From assembly GCF_000284595.1 (NCBI RefSeq), contig NC_017671.1:2637001-2701000 (forward strand): 64,000 nt of DNA, read 5' to 3'. Positions 36,501 to 44,276 of the stretch are shown piece by piece. The notes under the pieces are model-generated. The model had not been told where the DNA came from and searched no databases. It saw only the letters and a list, made by a program, of their open reading frames with translations. A program made the position numbers and the translations under genes. The stretch comes from Stenotrophomonas maltophilia D457. GTDB lineage: Bacteria; Pseudomonadota; Gammaproteobacteria; Xanthomonadales; Xanthomonadaceae. Every line of letters begins with the position of its first letter. The first letter of the stretch is position 1.

Positions 36501-39500
36501 CCTTCGGCGAAACGCCAGGTGCGTTCGGTGCGCTGCCCGGCGTACAGCGCGTTCTCCGGGCGCACATCGTCGATCAGGATGCGTCCGCCCTTCGCGCGCA
36601 GCGTGCCTTCAACATCGATGTTGCCCGCACCAAGCAGCGAGATCGTCTGCCCTGGATCGACCGCCACCAGTGCATCCTTGCCGACCCGCAGGTCACCGCC
36701 CACGCTGTTGCGCTCCGAACGCAGGCTGATGCTCGCACCCGCGCGCTGGCTGACGCGCCCGCTCGACGGATCGGCGCTGTACAGCGGTTCGTCCCACGCC
36801 GCCAGTGCGGACGCCCGGTCGGTCGCCATCGGCGCGTCCTGGGTCAGGCGCAGGCCTGGCAGGGCAGCGACCAGCCGCGCGCCATCGGCCACCTCCACGC
36901 CGTGGTGGCCATTGATGTCGTACTGCGCGAAGCCACTGCCGAACAGGCCGGGGTCCAGTCGCAGCGACGCGCCCGCCAGGTCCGCATCGCCCACCCGCAC
37001 CTGGCCACCGGTCCCCAGCGAGAAAGAACCACCGCCCTGTCCTCGACCACTGAACCGGCTTCCCTCACCCAGTTGCACCCGGCCACTGCCATCGGTCGTA
37101 ACCGTACTGCTGTTCGCCTGCAGGCTGACGCTGCCGCCTTTACCGATATGGGCCTTGCCGCGCAGGTCCAGCGCAGCACCGGCCTCGACGTCAACCGTTG
37201 CCTTGGCGCCCACGGCCACGTCATGACTGTTGCCCAGGCTCAGGCGGCCGCCATCCGTCCAGGCACCGCTCGCGTCGCGCGGCATCGCCAGTGAGGCGTT
37301 GCTCCATTCGCCGGAGAGGTCGATCCGCGTTCCGTCGGCAATGACGGTGCGGGCGCGGCCATCGTGCAGCAGCGCCGTCGGCCGGCCCTGGACATCCAGC
37401 AGGTTGCCCGCCGACAACTGGCCGCCGGCAATGCCGATGTCGCCTGCCAGCTCCACCTCGCTGCCGATCAGGTTGAGCTGCCCGCCGGCCTGAAGCCGAA
37501 GGCTGCCGTCGATGCGGATGTGATCGGCGGTCGCCAGGTCGATCCGCCCCCACTGCTGGGCACTCAGCTCTGCGATATCCAGCCACACCGTGTCACGCCG
37601 CTCCTCGTTGACCGGAGCCGCCAGCGACCACGCCGTCTTCGTCGGAGCCTTGTCACCCAGGCGCACATCCGAGCCGAACACACCACTGCGGCCCTGGCCG
37701 TCGTAGCGCCCCAGGTACAACTGCGCATTGCGCGCGACCGCCGTCTGCGCCTGTGCATAGCCATCCAGCGCGGCATCCGGCCTGCGGTTCTGCTGCGCGC
37801 CCTGGAAGGTTGCAGTCTCAACCTTTCCATCCAGCACCGCGGTCGGTGCGGAGACGATCAGCCGTCCTGCATCGCGGCCGACCGTGTACCCGTTATCGAC
37901 CCGCTGCGCCGCGAATACGATCGGATCACGGAAGGTCTCGGTGATGCCCCAGCGTTCCTGCTTCACTTCATGGCCGCTGTACAGGCCATCGAACAGCATC
38001 TCCGCTGGCGCCTCATCAAGACGGTAGACCTGGCCATCAACGCCGCGCACCCAGCTCTGCCGGACCACGCCGCTCTGCACATCCAGGCTGCCGCCGGCAA
38101 GGTTGATGCGTGAGCCACCCTGCGTGATCACTTCCCTGCCGCCCAGCAGGACGGTGCCTCCCTGCGCAGCCCATTCGCCGATCGAGTGCCCCTGGTTGTC
38201 GAGGTAGCCCCCCACTTCCAGCAGGCCGCCTGCGGCGTACCAGCGCTCACCCTCGTAGCCCCCGGTACCGGCCGGAACGTGGACCAGCCTGCGGCGGTCG
38301 ACCCAGACTTCGCTGCTGGTCAGCTTGCCGCTGTCGCGGTTGTCCAGGGCATCGCGCAGTTCGTTGCCCTGCACCTTGACCTGGACATTGTTGCTCTCCA
38401 TCGACACCTGCACGCCCACTGCGCCGGACACGTCCACGCGCGCGGCATCGTCCACGTAGCTACGGGCCGCCGCATCGGCGATGATCTGGCCGCCCGTGGC
38501 AACCGTCAGCGAATCCGCGCTGAAATGGATGTTGCCACCCGAGACGATCTCCACCCGCGACTGGTCCCGGCGATCATTGTGCTGGGACAGATTGTCGAAG
38601 GTTGCCGAACGCGCGCCAGCGCGGATCGCGTCCTGCTCGGCCGATTCCTTGATTAGGGCGTCGCGCTGCGTATCCAGCACCGTGGTCTTGCCATCGTCCT
38701 CGATCAGCACCGCCGTGGTGGCTCCGTCAGCAAGCGTGACGCTGCTGCCTGCATCACTGGCCGAGGCCAGAAGATGGACGGTGCCGCGCTGTGCAAGCGT
38801 GGTGCTGGCCACGGCCACACCGGCCTGCTCGACGCTGCGTCCGGCCAGGGTCACGTCACCCTCGAGTGCGCGCAGCAGGCCGGTATTGCGCACGCTGCCA
38901 GCCGTGCTGCCAGCGATGAAGCGCGGTGCGATTTCATTGCCGCGGGTGGTGGAACTGGTGTTGGCGGCCGTACCCACGCCGCGCCGGATCACGAAACTGT
39001 CACCTGCCGCGAGCTGCACCTGGCCCTTGCGCGCTTCGATCTGGCCAGCATTGTCCACGCTGTGCCCGGCCAGCAGCACGTAGCCACCGCCGCGCGTCGC
39101 ACTGGTCGGCTCATGGGTCGCGATGCGGGCGCCCCGCTCCACCATCACCTTGCCGAATGCATCGCTAAGCGCGCTGCTGCTGGCGTCGGGGCTGTACAGG
39201 CCGTTGTCGCGGAACTGCGCATCGCTGATCCGTGCTGCAGCCGCCAGCAGATTGCGTACATTGACCTGGCTGTTGTTGCCGAACACCACGCCGTTGCGGT
39301 TGGCCACGAACACCGTGCCACTGGCCTTCAGCTGGCCCAGGATCTGGCTGGGCCGCGCCTGCGGATCGTTGACGCGGTTCAGTACTGCCCAGTCAGGGTT
39401 CTGCAGGAAATTCAGCGTGGTGTTGCCGCCGATGTTGAAGGTCTCCCAGTTCAGGATCGCCTTGTCCGCGGTCTGCTCTACCGTGACCTGCACCCTCCCG

Positions 39501-39961
39501 TCGCTGCCCTGCGACTGGATCGCGTCGCGCGCATTGAGCCAGCCACGGGTCAGCGGGTTCTGGTCGACGCTCAGGCCGTCCTTGCCGAGGCCATCGGCAA
39601 CGATGAAGCCAGCCTCGCGGTGCGCCTGCCGGGCTTGTTCCTGCAGGCGCTGCTGCAGGGCAATCGCCTGTGCCGCAGTGCCAAGATTGTCGATCGACTG
39701 CTGCAGCTTCTGCCGTGCCGCATCCTGCTGCTGGGCCGGTAACTGGAACTGGATCGGCACGCCGTTGGGCATCCGGCCACTCTGTGCCGCGCTGCCCTGG
39801 GCCGCGCCCCGTTCGGCGAACCAGCCCGGACTGAACGCCTGCTGCGCCTGGCTGGCCGGGGCTACCATGCTCCCCAGTGCGACCGCGATGGCCCACGCCA
39901 TCGGATGATTGCGGCGCATCGACGCGGCCGGATGAACAGCGGACGGGAGCGGGTGCGACAT
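27578..39961 (-). CDS. Giant two-partner secretion exoprotein (TpsA, filamentous haemagglutinin family, PdtA-like)
   Basis: 4127 residues from the ATG at 39961 (AGG-type site upstream); the frame is open to 40090 but that part lacks a signal. The signal peptide (MAWAIAVALGSMVAPASQAQ) is followed by a Gln-rich helical stretch and a TPS domain (about residues 100-360) with ILNWETFNIGGNTTLNFLQN, VLNRVNDPQARPSQILGQLK and NRNGVVFGNNSQVNVRNLLA, the signal TpsB reads. Most of the rest is repetitive beta-helix. Unusual inserts are an AGTVL-repeat segment (about 2750-2880) and two Cys-containing modules (about 2970-3056). Size and position match P. aeruginosa PdtA (about 4180 residues), a phosphate-starvation surface protein. 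Its TpsB is encoded at 22971-24596. Confidence 0.9.
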   Translation of the reverse strand: MSHPLPSAVHPAASMRRNHPMAWAIAVALGSMVAPASQAQQAFSPGWFAERGAAQGSAAQSGRMPNGVPIQFQLPAQQQDAARQKLQQSIDNLGTAAQAIALQQRLQEQARQAHREAGFIVADGLGKDGLSVDQNPLTRGWLNARDAIQSQGSDGRVQVTVEQTADKAILNWETFNIGGNTTLNFLQNPDWAVLNRVNDPQARPSQILGQLKASGTVFVANRNGVVFGNNSQVNVRNLLAAAARISDAQFRDNGLYSPDASSSALSDAFGKVMVERGARIATHEPTSATRGGGYVLLAGHSVDNAGQIEARKGQVQLAAGDSFVIRRGVGTAANTSSTTRGNEIAPRFIAGSTAGSVRNTGLLRALEGDVTLAGRSVEQAGVAVASTTLAQRGTVHLLASASDAGSSVTLADGATTAVLIEDDGKTTVLDTQRDALIKESAEQDAIRAGARSATFDNLSQHNDRRDQSRVEIVSGGNIHFSADSLTVATGGQIIADAAARSYVDDAARVDVSGAVGVQVSMESNNVQVKVQGNELRDALDNRDSGKLTSSEVWVDRRRLVHVPAGTGGYEGERWYAAGGLLEVGGYLDNQGHSIGEWAAQGGTVLLGGREVITQGGSRINLAGGSLDVQSGVVRQSWVRGVDGQVYRLDEAPAEMLFDGLYSGHEVKQERWGITETFRDPIVFAAQRVDNGYTVGRDAGRLIVSAPTAVLDGKVETATFQGAQQNRRPDAALDGYAQAQTAVARNAQLYLGRYDGQGRSGVFGSDVRLGDKAPTKTAWSLAAPVNEERRDTVWLDIAELSAQQWGRIDLATADHIRIDGSLRLQAGGQLNLIGSEVELAGDIGIAGGQLSAGNLLDVQGRPTALLHDGRARTVIADGTRIDLSGEWSNASLAMPRDASGAWTDGGRLSLGNSHDVAVGAKATVDVEAGAALDLRGKAHIGKGGSVSLQANSSTVTTDGSGRVQLGEGSRFSGRGQGGGSFSLGTGGQVRVGDADLAGASLRLDPGLFGSGFAQYDINGHHGVEVADGARLVAALPGLRLTQDAPMATDRASALAAWDEPLYSADPSSGRVSQRAGASISLRSERNSVGGDLRVGKDALVAVDPGQTISLLGAGNIDVEGTLRAKGGRILIDDVRPENALYAGQRTERTWRFAEGALLDADADAISLPDSSGRLRGQVRAGGRIEIGGALDWETTAFVDNRPPEAFVVVERGARLQARGASAELDVDGQGRVRVDSDGGQIVLRSANALYLDGGMDAAAGGAGARGGTLGLAFGGSIHARGASEEVLRSRAITLSQHSAPGQPLPATLEYGHAALSVEQLQAGGFDNLSVFGDIRAVGDVDLRLAQSLRIHGQGTSSLGMAVDAGPSSGLRLSAPYVRLAQARWRQMPGENLQGTAAVASSGPEDHALAVQAGLIDIRDVTWLPGFKHVALESRSDVRLTNGIASSGNTSALMTAGSMDVTAARLYPTTGAVGTLVAGASAQTVQTADYWSDPDAVLRIHGTGAATKPAPESALGTLRLVAATVQQGGNVQAPMGTLQLGGLIQNGTVGSRVELLPGSVTSTSGAGLSLPYGGTVDGVDWRVGTRSLGSLTPAGISSMGVTLKANEIEVAPGALLDMSGGGELTGAAFVSGRGGSVDVLRTALADANPRYGFSASGNPVYAIVPGRAGAFAPSGEEGFAAPAVGQQITVPAGVPGLAAGTYTLMPASYALQPGAFRVELGATGTSGIVQPIATGTGTWRVSGQQRTALGAAISPLLTDILLTPAAVVRRHSGYNETSYNSFAQSVADRRGESRGWQTIDALGLTLALGEGAGRAATPAIHFAGTARFAAATDKGRGGTLAATLASPAVGSLEILDGTTQSQASDRGATFSDDALNAFLPARMMIGGQFNQEASQVAVTGQARSVAIRSGVTLNAPEVLVAAASGGSGVLVEAGATLDTLPFASANANASATLPYQVSGGLLAVSNQRLNLITGTTGVEAGPVAIDIGGCQAACDGQTRLVSDGSIAVATDGALQMRDSASYGTRQLGLSMAALNLGSAEAIAQAAAAGALPSGMTMNQSVLQQLLRGNDATGAPALDTLSLVARESVNVFGSVDLDARDSATGRSGLQTLVLGAQAIRGYGAATDRARILVDTLVWDGSLAAGQAPGSDATVPPAEPMVDRLGAGQLDIVTRQLQLGRAPFSRPSSEVPANRQVLGFSALNLSASEQLSFSAQGTLDVFQQRGDYLADKGWQYSGGNLGIDTPLLAADPAAQLRVRTGGDFRLQGGAGKTGGDALGSELSIDANRIALDSTIALASGRLSANAREGITLGSRAALDLAGRKVSLYDVDKFSWGGDVLLSSDTGDIRADAASRIDVSARNNRGGRLTVTAMAGRADLAGVLQGAATGRYDAGGTLVPYDGGELVVRARQLQDFAGLNQRLTAGGVVGGRSFQIGEGDLRIGDEVKARRVDISVDAGSLTVAGRIDASGEQVGSIRLYARDQLQVDGTLDAHGTGLRVDSHGKIIDSPNRATITLGSAEGAVGLGSAAQLDLRAGSDVAVGGRPGQNDGTPRGTLKIDVPRLGSNDAAIAAATGLRIDGAADIQLNGVRRYDDAPLATTADVGGNRAQLVTQQWLDQVVDPHSVAWIDGALGNADLQQRTRALGDVRLRPGVQVLARRSDANPDGDLTIAGDIDLSGYRYGPDANRADPSRRGFGESASLVLRAEGNINVYGSINDGFAAPPSTPDEGGWQLYEGRNGSAGHTPFGGGLVVPVDGVKLQPGTEFQAGTRLNYDVPVESVTLPVGTVLPAPMVISQNLRLPAGTVLGAAVTTDSGQTLAAGTVLQEPLMLAAGARLGAGFRLRSAVQMAAQEWPAGAVLPVALRLAREVALKVGAYIPSLTKVELPGDAPVNLRPADAGGNQGRNWALAPMLAEGTTSWDLTVVAGADAGAADPRSRRWGSDGSVVLADTHQGSIGTVKTEIIWVGDRALTEQASLDWIGDTSYAGRPIAELADMFGFTEDEFCAMSADYCGPAPRQVAAQGSLDYWGDESYAGTPAKDFAAMFGMTEDEFCSTAPTYCAGGGTQTEVTTYGKRAGTPAWSVLRTGRGDMELLAAGDVVMKSGFGVYTAGTPAALGGGRDAAFNSPRAAAPWNTAVLGPNLVPGSYDAAMAGYQAWYPDHGGNLRVEAGRDIVGDAWTARAESGSSDRDWALYSSAAVGNWLWRQGTGGTTGVEPVPTSWWVNFGAYTNVSAAAGASPRMVGFTGFGTLGGGNLTLEAGRDAGVRDAIGDALVSTIAPRSGAIIAAVGSTGRVSDGQLHLTGGGDLQLRIGGALNPNLQATISSLNPSRAGQNLDLNGTFSNLRGSLQLDAGRIGAMGVTLESYATLGKQRAADLFAPDAARAMGGPVLVLGDAAAQLQARGDVVLGGVADAGRVPLANYSAVLQDDSAHAAGSTWFSLWTANTAVDLFSAGGDLAPGLAGPENVTGSNLWREQVQLVVRGGDDLLNYWLYPSRFSAIAAQGDIKLDRISTTPGTQDVILLAPSATGRLDVLAGGGIFAQPGATQIARSASDARLPGPFDPAFMAEQGDSAGNVTRSRHNLSVDGNTASPAGSLPLFAFGPNTPLSTVSAALAPSRYYAVQGDIIGLATGARRTLNPNAGQRTQLNWFEAAGAVQLRAGRDILGVSMTALNTAPTDITVATAGRDIVHLNATIAGPGNVEISAGRQLRQEDAGSIASLGGIVQGDTRPGASIALTAGNQQIDFAALRARYLHPANLADPAQSLASQPGKAVKVYNQELKQWLQQRFGVAADGDGALAAFDALPQEQQRIFLRQVYYAELREGGREYTDAEGSRFGSYLRGREAIATLMPDRNAAGATIDRTGDIVMYGGSGVRTEAGGNIELMAPGGQIVIGVQGVVPPASAGLVTQGQGDIRLFSQDSVLLGLSRVMTTFGGDILAWSEQGDINAGRGSRTTLLYTPPRRVYDGWGNVILSPQAPASGAGIATLNPIAEVPPGDVDLIAPLGTIDAGEAGIRVSGNINLAALQVLNAANIQVQGESKGLPVLASVNVNALASASAAANSASQAAQDVMRKSQDEARRNQPSVISVQILGFGSGTSSIDPPARGNTANSGYDANSAFQFPQASRDEGTQRR

Positions 39962-40105
39962 CGGAACCTCATCAACCTGGTGGGCCGCAGCTGCGGCGAC
40001 GATCGGGGAGGCACACGCAACGCATGCCCTGCCACTGATAGACGGTTCACGCGAGACGAAGCCGACAGCCAAACGCTGCAACGGCGGCACCGTCGCGGAA
40101 ATGGC

Positions 40106-40129
40106 GACGCCGGCCCAGAGGCCGGCGTC
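40106..40129 (-). terminator. Hairpin downstream of the DING-like gene
   Basis: GACGCCGGCC-CAGA-GGCCGGCGTC, a perfect 10-bp stem with a 4-base loop, 32 bases after the stop of the DING/PstS-like gene. The minus strand then reads CCATTTCC, a weak T-tract. It probably separates that gene from tpsA, whose start is 145 bases further on. Confidence 0.65.
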
Positions 40130-40160
40130 GGGTCAAGCAGGATTCAACCCGTACTGCGGA

Positions 40161-41336
40161 TTACAGCGGACGGCCGATGCCGGCGCAGGTGCTGGGGTTG
40201 TTCAGGCCGGCAGTGCTGCTGGCCAGCACGAAACGGTTGCGGATCGCATCGCGCCAGGCCTTGGTCAGCGGGATGAAGCCGTGGTCGGTGATCGACTTCT
40301 CATACGCGACGGTGTAGGTCGCCGGATAGTGGCGCGCCAGGAAGCCGCGCAGGCTGGTGGCGACGCTCGAATCCTTGTAGCACTGGCCGATCACCAGGTT
40401 GGTGTACCCGGCGATCGGATAGCCGGCCGACGGGTTGCCGAACACCGGCACCCAGTTGGCGGGGTTCTCTGCATCGGTGCCGGTCGGCGGAGCGACGGTG
40501 TCCAGGGTGGCCTGCACGCTCACCTGGTCCGGCGAGAAGCCCTTGACCTTGGCAACCTTGGTCGCATCGGTCAGGTTCGGGATCACGTCCGGGCCAACGT
40601 AGCCGATGCGGCCTTCAGCCGCGTAGACAGTGTTGTACAGCGAGGTGCCGCCGGTGGCCGGGGCGGCCACCAGGAACGCCGGCAGGTTGCCGTTTGCATC
40701 GCGCTTGTACAGGTCGGCGAAGGTCGACTTGATGGCGAACTTGCCGCCCACCAGCTTCGAGGTGTCAGCATTCTCAGCGGCACAGGCCGCAGTCAGGAAG
40801 CGGCTGAACATTTCGCTGGTGCCGCTGCTTTCCGCGCGATACACCACCTGGATCGGGCCGCTGCGGTTGGCATCGATGGTCGACCAGTCGCTGATCGCGC
40901 CCGAGAACACGCCGCAGATCTGCGCCACGCTCAGGTTCACCGCCGAACCGGCCTTGTTGAACGGGATGGTGACCGAGGTGGCCACCGACGGCACCTGGAT
41001 CAGCGCGCCGTAGCGGTTGGCATTGGTCGGCTGGTTGAAGTTGGTGGTGTAGGTGTTCAGCTCGGTGCCGCTCAGTACCGAATCGCTGCCGGCGAAGTGC
41101 ACGGTGCCGGTGGTCGAGAACAGCAGCGAGTTGTTTTCCAGGAAGGCCTTCTTGCCGGTGCCCGAACCGGTCACGGCGTAGCTGAAGTTCGCCGGCAGGA
41201 TGCTGTCGGACGAACCCTTGTAGAGGTCGGCCGGCAACGAGGCACCGCCGCCGGTCACGGTCTGCGCCGAGGCGGCGCCCACGGTAGCGAGCAGCGCGGT
41301 GGCAACCAGCGCGGCCAGGGTCTTGCACTTGTTCAT
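40161..41336 (-). CDS. DING/PstS-like phosphate-binding or phosphatase protein (LapA/LapB-like)
   Basis: 391 residues with signal peptide (TLAALVATALLATVGAASAQ). The mature start TVTGGGASLPADLYKG aligns with the DINGGG(A)TLP start of DING proteins, relatives of PstS; the first residues differ. The PBP-like body has VTIPFNKAGSAVNLSVAQIC, VVYRAESSGTSEMFSRFLTA and ANWVPVFGNPSAGYPIAGYT. In P. aeruginosa the DING proteins LapA/LapB are encoded beside the Hxc T2SS, and LapA is its secreted phosphatase cargo. The same position here, between gspF and tpsA, suggests a T2SS substrate active in phosphate scavenging. Phosphatase activity is inferred. Confidence 0.82.
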   Translation of the reverse strand: MNKCKTLAALVATALLATVGAASAQTVTGGGASLPADLYKGSSDSILPANFSYAVTGSGTGKKAFLENNSLLFSTTGTVHFAGSDSVLSGTELNTYTTNFNQPTNANRYGALIQVPSVATSVTIPFNKAGSAVNLSVAQICGVFSGAISDWSTIDANRSGPIQVVYRAESSGTSEMFSRFLTAACAAENADTSKLVGGKFAIKSTFADLYKRDANGNLPAFLVAAPATGGTSLYNTVYAAEGRIGYVGPDVIPNLTDATKVAKVKGFSPDQVSVQATLDTVAPPTGTDAENPANWVPVFGNPSAGYPIAGYTNLVIGQCYKDSSVATSLRGFLARHYPATYTVAYEKSITDHGFIPLTKAWRDAIRNRFVLASSTAGLNNPSTCAGIGRPL

Positions 41337-41635
41337 GATCTTCTCCTGAAGGGTTTACTGCGAAGGGAAACACCAAGGGAGGAACGGTCACTACACGCCT
41401 GCTGCCGCCGAGGGCCTCCCAGCCCGCTCTGCGGCGACGTGTCCATGCTGGTCCGCGCCGATGACAGGCCGCTTAAGAAACCTGTGGAAGATCGGAAAAA
41501 GGTGTGGAGGATTGTGTGGAGAATCGAAGACGGCGACCGGGTAGAGTCGACTGTGCGTCGACTGGTGCACGGAGCGCTGGTCCTGTCGAAGTGTGCTTGG
41601 AAGCAGTCGACTCCACCCGTGATGCGCGTTGCGCA
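41337..41635. other. Intergenic region with REP pair and possible Pho half-site
   Basis: 299 bases between gspF and the DING-like gene, no coding frame. It holds a SMAG-type pair at 41541-41618 and a hairpin over the gspF stop (GTGATGCGC-GTT-GCGCATCAC, 41619-41639). On the minus strand CTGTCAT (41461-41467) is a PhoB half-site without a convincing partner. The promoter of the DING-like gene must lie here. Confidence 0.45.
41541..41618. repeat. SMAG-type REP inverted pair
   Basis: GTAG-AGTCGACTGTGCGTCGACT at 41541-41563 and the inverted partner GCAGTCGACTCCACCC at 41603-41618. Same GTAG-headed family as 4043 and 25193, with a different stem sequence. It lies between gspF and the DING-like gene and may insulate their transcripts. 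Confidence 0.65.
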
Positions 41636-42835
41636 TCACTGCACCAGCTGGTTCATTTCCATGATCGGCATCAGCACGGCCAGCACGATCGTCAGCACCA
41701 CGCCGCCCATCACCAGGATCATGGTCGGTTCCAGCAGTGCGGTCAGCGCCATCGCGCGACGCTCGATCTCGCGCGAGATCGTCTGCGCGGCGCGTTCGAG
41801 CAGTGGCGCCAGCGAACCGGTCTTCTCGCCGCTGGCCACCAGATGCACCAGGATCGGCGGATAGACCTTCTGTACCTTCAACGCAGCACCCAGTGCCGCA
41901 CCTTCGCGTACGCGAGCAGCCACATCATCGGCACAGCGCGCCAGCAACGCATTGCCAAGCGTCTGCCGCGCCGCTTCGAGCGCACGCAGCAGCGGCACAC
42001 CGGCGTCCAGCAGGATCGCCAGCGTCGAGGCAAAGCGCGCACTGTTCACACCCAGCACGAAGCGCCCGACCATCGGGACCCGCAGCAGCATCGCGTCCCA
42101 GCGCAGGCGCAGTTCCGGCCGCCGCAACGCCAGCCGCCAGGCCACCACCAGCGCAGCGATGCCCAGCCCTGCCCACACGCCCCAGCTGCGCACAAACGCG
42201 CTGGCGGCCAGCATCACCTGGGTCAGCATCGGCAGCGTCTGCCGTGCCTGAACGAACGCGGTCACCACCTGCGGCACCACGTAGCTGAGCAGGAAGATCA
42301 CGATCGCCACTGATACCAGGCTGATCGCCGCCGGGTAGATGAAGGCGGTCAGTACCTTGGCCTGCAGCGCATTGCGCTCTTCGATGTAGTCGGCCAGGCG
42401 CTCCATCACCCGTGCCAGATCGCCGGAATCCTCACCTGCACCCACCAGCGCCCGATAGATCGGCGGGAAATCGCGCGGCCGCGCTGCCAGCGCCACGGTC
42501 AGGCGCTGGCCGGCACGCACGTCGGCGCGTACTGCGGTGAGCGCCTGGGCCACGTGCGGGCGTTCGGCCTGCTCGATCACCGCACTCAAGGCGCCTTCCA
42601 ACGGCAGGCTGGCGGCCAGCAGGCTGGCCAGCTGGCGCGTGGCCCAGGCCAGCTCGCTGGCAGACAGCCGCCGGGCAGCCCAGCCACTGCCGGCACTGCG
42701 CGCCACGCTGACCTGCACGGGTGTCAGCCCACGACCGCGCAGCAACTGCCGCGCACCGCGCGGGCTGTCAGCGTCCAGCTGGCCCTTCTCGATGCGGCCC
42801 TGCGCGTTGGAGGCCTGGTAGTCGAACAGCGCCAT
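41636..42835 (-). CDS. gspF: Type II secretion inner-membrane platform protein GspF
   Basis: 399 residues with two repeated GspF/PilC domains (about 70-190 and 270-390). Typical segments are RQLASLLAASLPLEGALSAV and FASTLAILLDAGVPLLRALE. Three membrane segments, the last at the C-terminus (ILVMGGVVLTIVLAVLMPIM). It anchors the GspE ATPase to the platform. It is last in the minus-strand run gspG-K-L-M-D-E-F, 7 bases after gspE. Confidence 0.92.
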   Translation of the reverse strand: MALFDYQASNAQGRIEKGQLDADSPRGARQLLRGRGLTPVQVSVARSAGSGWAARRLSASELAWATRQLASLLAASLPLEGALSAVIEQAERPHVAQALTAVRADVRAGQRLTVALAARPRDFPPIYRALVGAGEDSGDLARVMERLADYIEERNALQAKVLTAFIYPAAISLVSVAIVIFLLSYVVPQVVTAFVQARQTLPMLTQVMLAASAFVRSWGVWAGLGIAALVVAWRLALRRPELRLRWDAMLLRVPMVGRFVLGVNSARFASTLAILLDAGVPLLRALEAARQTLGNALLARCADDVAARVREGAALGAALKVQKVYPPILVHLVASGEKTGSLAPLLERAAQTISREIERRAMALTALLEPTMILVMGGVVLTIVLAVLMPIMEMNQLVQ

Positions 42836-42842
42836 GCAAGCC

Positions 42843-44276
42843 TCAGTCGTCGCCGGTGACGCGCAGGATCTCTTCCAGCGTGGTCACCCCGCTGTCGACC
42901 CAACGCTGGCCGTCCTGACGCAAGGTCCGCATGCCGGCACGCCGCGCCGCCTCGCGCAGTGCAGGTTCACCCTGCCCTTCATGGATCAGCGTACGCACGC
43001 GATCGTCCACCACGAACAACTCGTGGATGCCGGTACGCCCCCGATAGCCGCTGTTGGCACAGGCCGCGCAACCCACCGCGCGCCATACGGTACGGCCGTC
43101 CCCATCCACCTCGGCACGCCGGCATTGGGTGCACAGCCGCCGCACCAGCCGCTGCGCCAGCACACCGCGCAGCGACGAGGCCAGCAGGAACGGTTCCACG
43201 CCCATATCGGCCAGGCGCGTCACTGCCGAGATCGCGTCGTTGGTATGCAGGGACGCCAGCACGCCATGGCCGGTCAGCGACGACTGCACCGCAATCTGTG
43301 CGGTCTCCAGGTCGCGGATCTCGCCGATCATGATGGTGTCCGGGTCCTGGCGCAGGATCGCGCGCAGCGCGGTGCCGAAGCTCATGCCGATGCGCGCGTT
43401 CACCTGGATCTGGCCGATGCCGGCGAAGTCGTACTCCACCGGGTCCTCCACGGTGAGGATGTTGCTGGTGCTGCTGTCGAGCTGGCCCAACGCGGCGTAC
43501 AGCGAGGTGGTCTTGCCACTACCGGTCGGGCCGGTGACCAGCACGATGCCATGCGGCTGCCGGATCAATCCGGTGAACGTGGCCAGGGTGTCATCGGCCA
43601 TGCCCAGGCGCTGCAGCTGCAGACGGCCGGCATCCTTCTCCAGCAGTCGCAGCACGGCGCGCTCGCCATGCCCGGTCGGCACCGTGGAGACTCGTATATC
43701 CAGCGGACGCCCACCCACGCGGATCGCGATGCGCCCGTCCTGCGGCAGGCGCTTCTCGGCGATGTCCAGGTGGGCCATGATCTTGATGCGCGATACCAGC
43801 GCTGCGTGCAGTGCGCGCCGTGGCTGCACCATGTCGCGCAGCGTGCCGTCCACCCGGTAGCGCACCACCGAATGGGTCTCGAACGGCTCGATGTGCAGAT
43901 CGCTGGCGCCATCGCGTGCGGCCTGCGCCAGCAGCGCGTTGATCATGCGGATCACCGGCGCATCATCCTGCGCGTCCAGCAGATCGGTGACTTCCGGCAT
44001 GTCCTGCATCAGCCGGTCCAGATCGACTTCGCTCTCGGCGGCACCGACCACGGCAGCGGCGTCGCCGCCGTCACGGTACTGCTCAGCCAACCGCTGCTGC
44101 CACGTCGCGGCATCCAGTGCCTGGAAGGGCAACGGTCCATGCCGGCGGCGCAGTTCGGCCACGGCCCATGCTGCGGTATCGACGGTACCCAGCAGCACAG
44201 GCTCACCGCCAACCTCGGACAGCATCACCCCATGGCTGCGCACCCAGGCGTACGGCAGTGGCGCGGCGGCGCTCAC
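42843..44276 (-). CDS. gspE: Type II secretion ATPase GspE
   Basis: 477 residues from a GTG overlapping the gspD stop. Walker A GPTGSGKTTS, Walker B IMIGEIRD, the Asp and His boxes (VEDPVEYDFAGIGQIQVNAR, LTGHGVLASLHTNDA) and a tetracysteine zinc motif (LCTQCRR ... GCAACANSGYRGRTGIHEL) are all intact. The N-terminal domain that binds GspL is short. This cytoplasmic hexameric ATPase powers pseudopilus assembly. Confidence 0.95.
   Translation of the reverse strand: MSAAAPLPYAWVRSHGVMLSEVGGEPVLLGTVDTAAWAVAELRRRHGPLPFQALDAATWQQRLAEQYRDGGDAAAVVGAAESEVDLDRLMQDMPEVTDLLDAQDDAPVIRMINALLAQAARDGASDLHIEPFETHSVVRYRVDGTLRDMVQPRRALHAALVSRIKIMAHLDIAEKRLPQDGRIAIRVGGRPLDIRVSTVPTGHGERAVLRLLEKDAGRLQLQRLGMADDTLATFTGLIRQPHGIVLVTGPTGSGKTTSLYAALGQLDSSTSNILTVEDPVEYDFAGIGQIQVNARIGMSFGTALRAILRQDPDTIMIGEIRDLETAQIAVQSSLTGHGVLASLHTNDAISAVTRLADMGVEPFLLASSLRGVLAQRLVRRLCTQCRRAEVDGDGRTVWRAVGCAACANSGYRGRTGIHELFVVDDRVRTLIHEGQGEPALREAARRAGMRTLRQDGQRWVDSGVTTLEEILRVTGDD

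Noticed and set aside
22971..39961. Contact-dependent inhibition (CdiA/CdiI) system
   Set aside because: TpsA lacks a VENN-type pretoxin motif or toxin-like C-terminus and no immunity gene lies at its 3' end; the end is followed by REP repeats.
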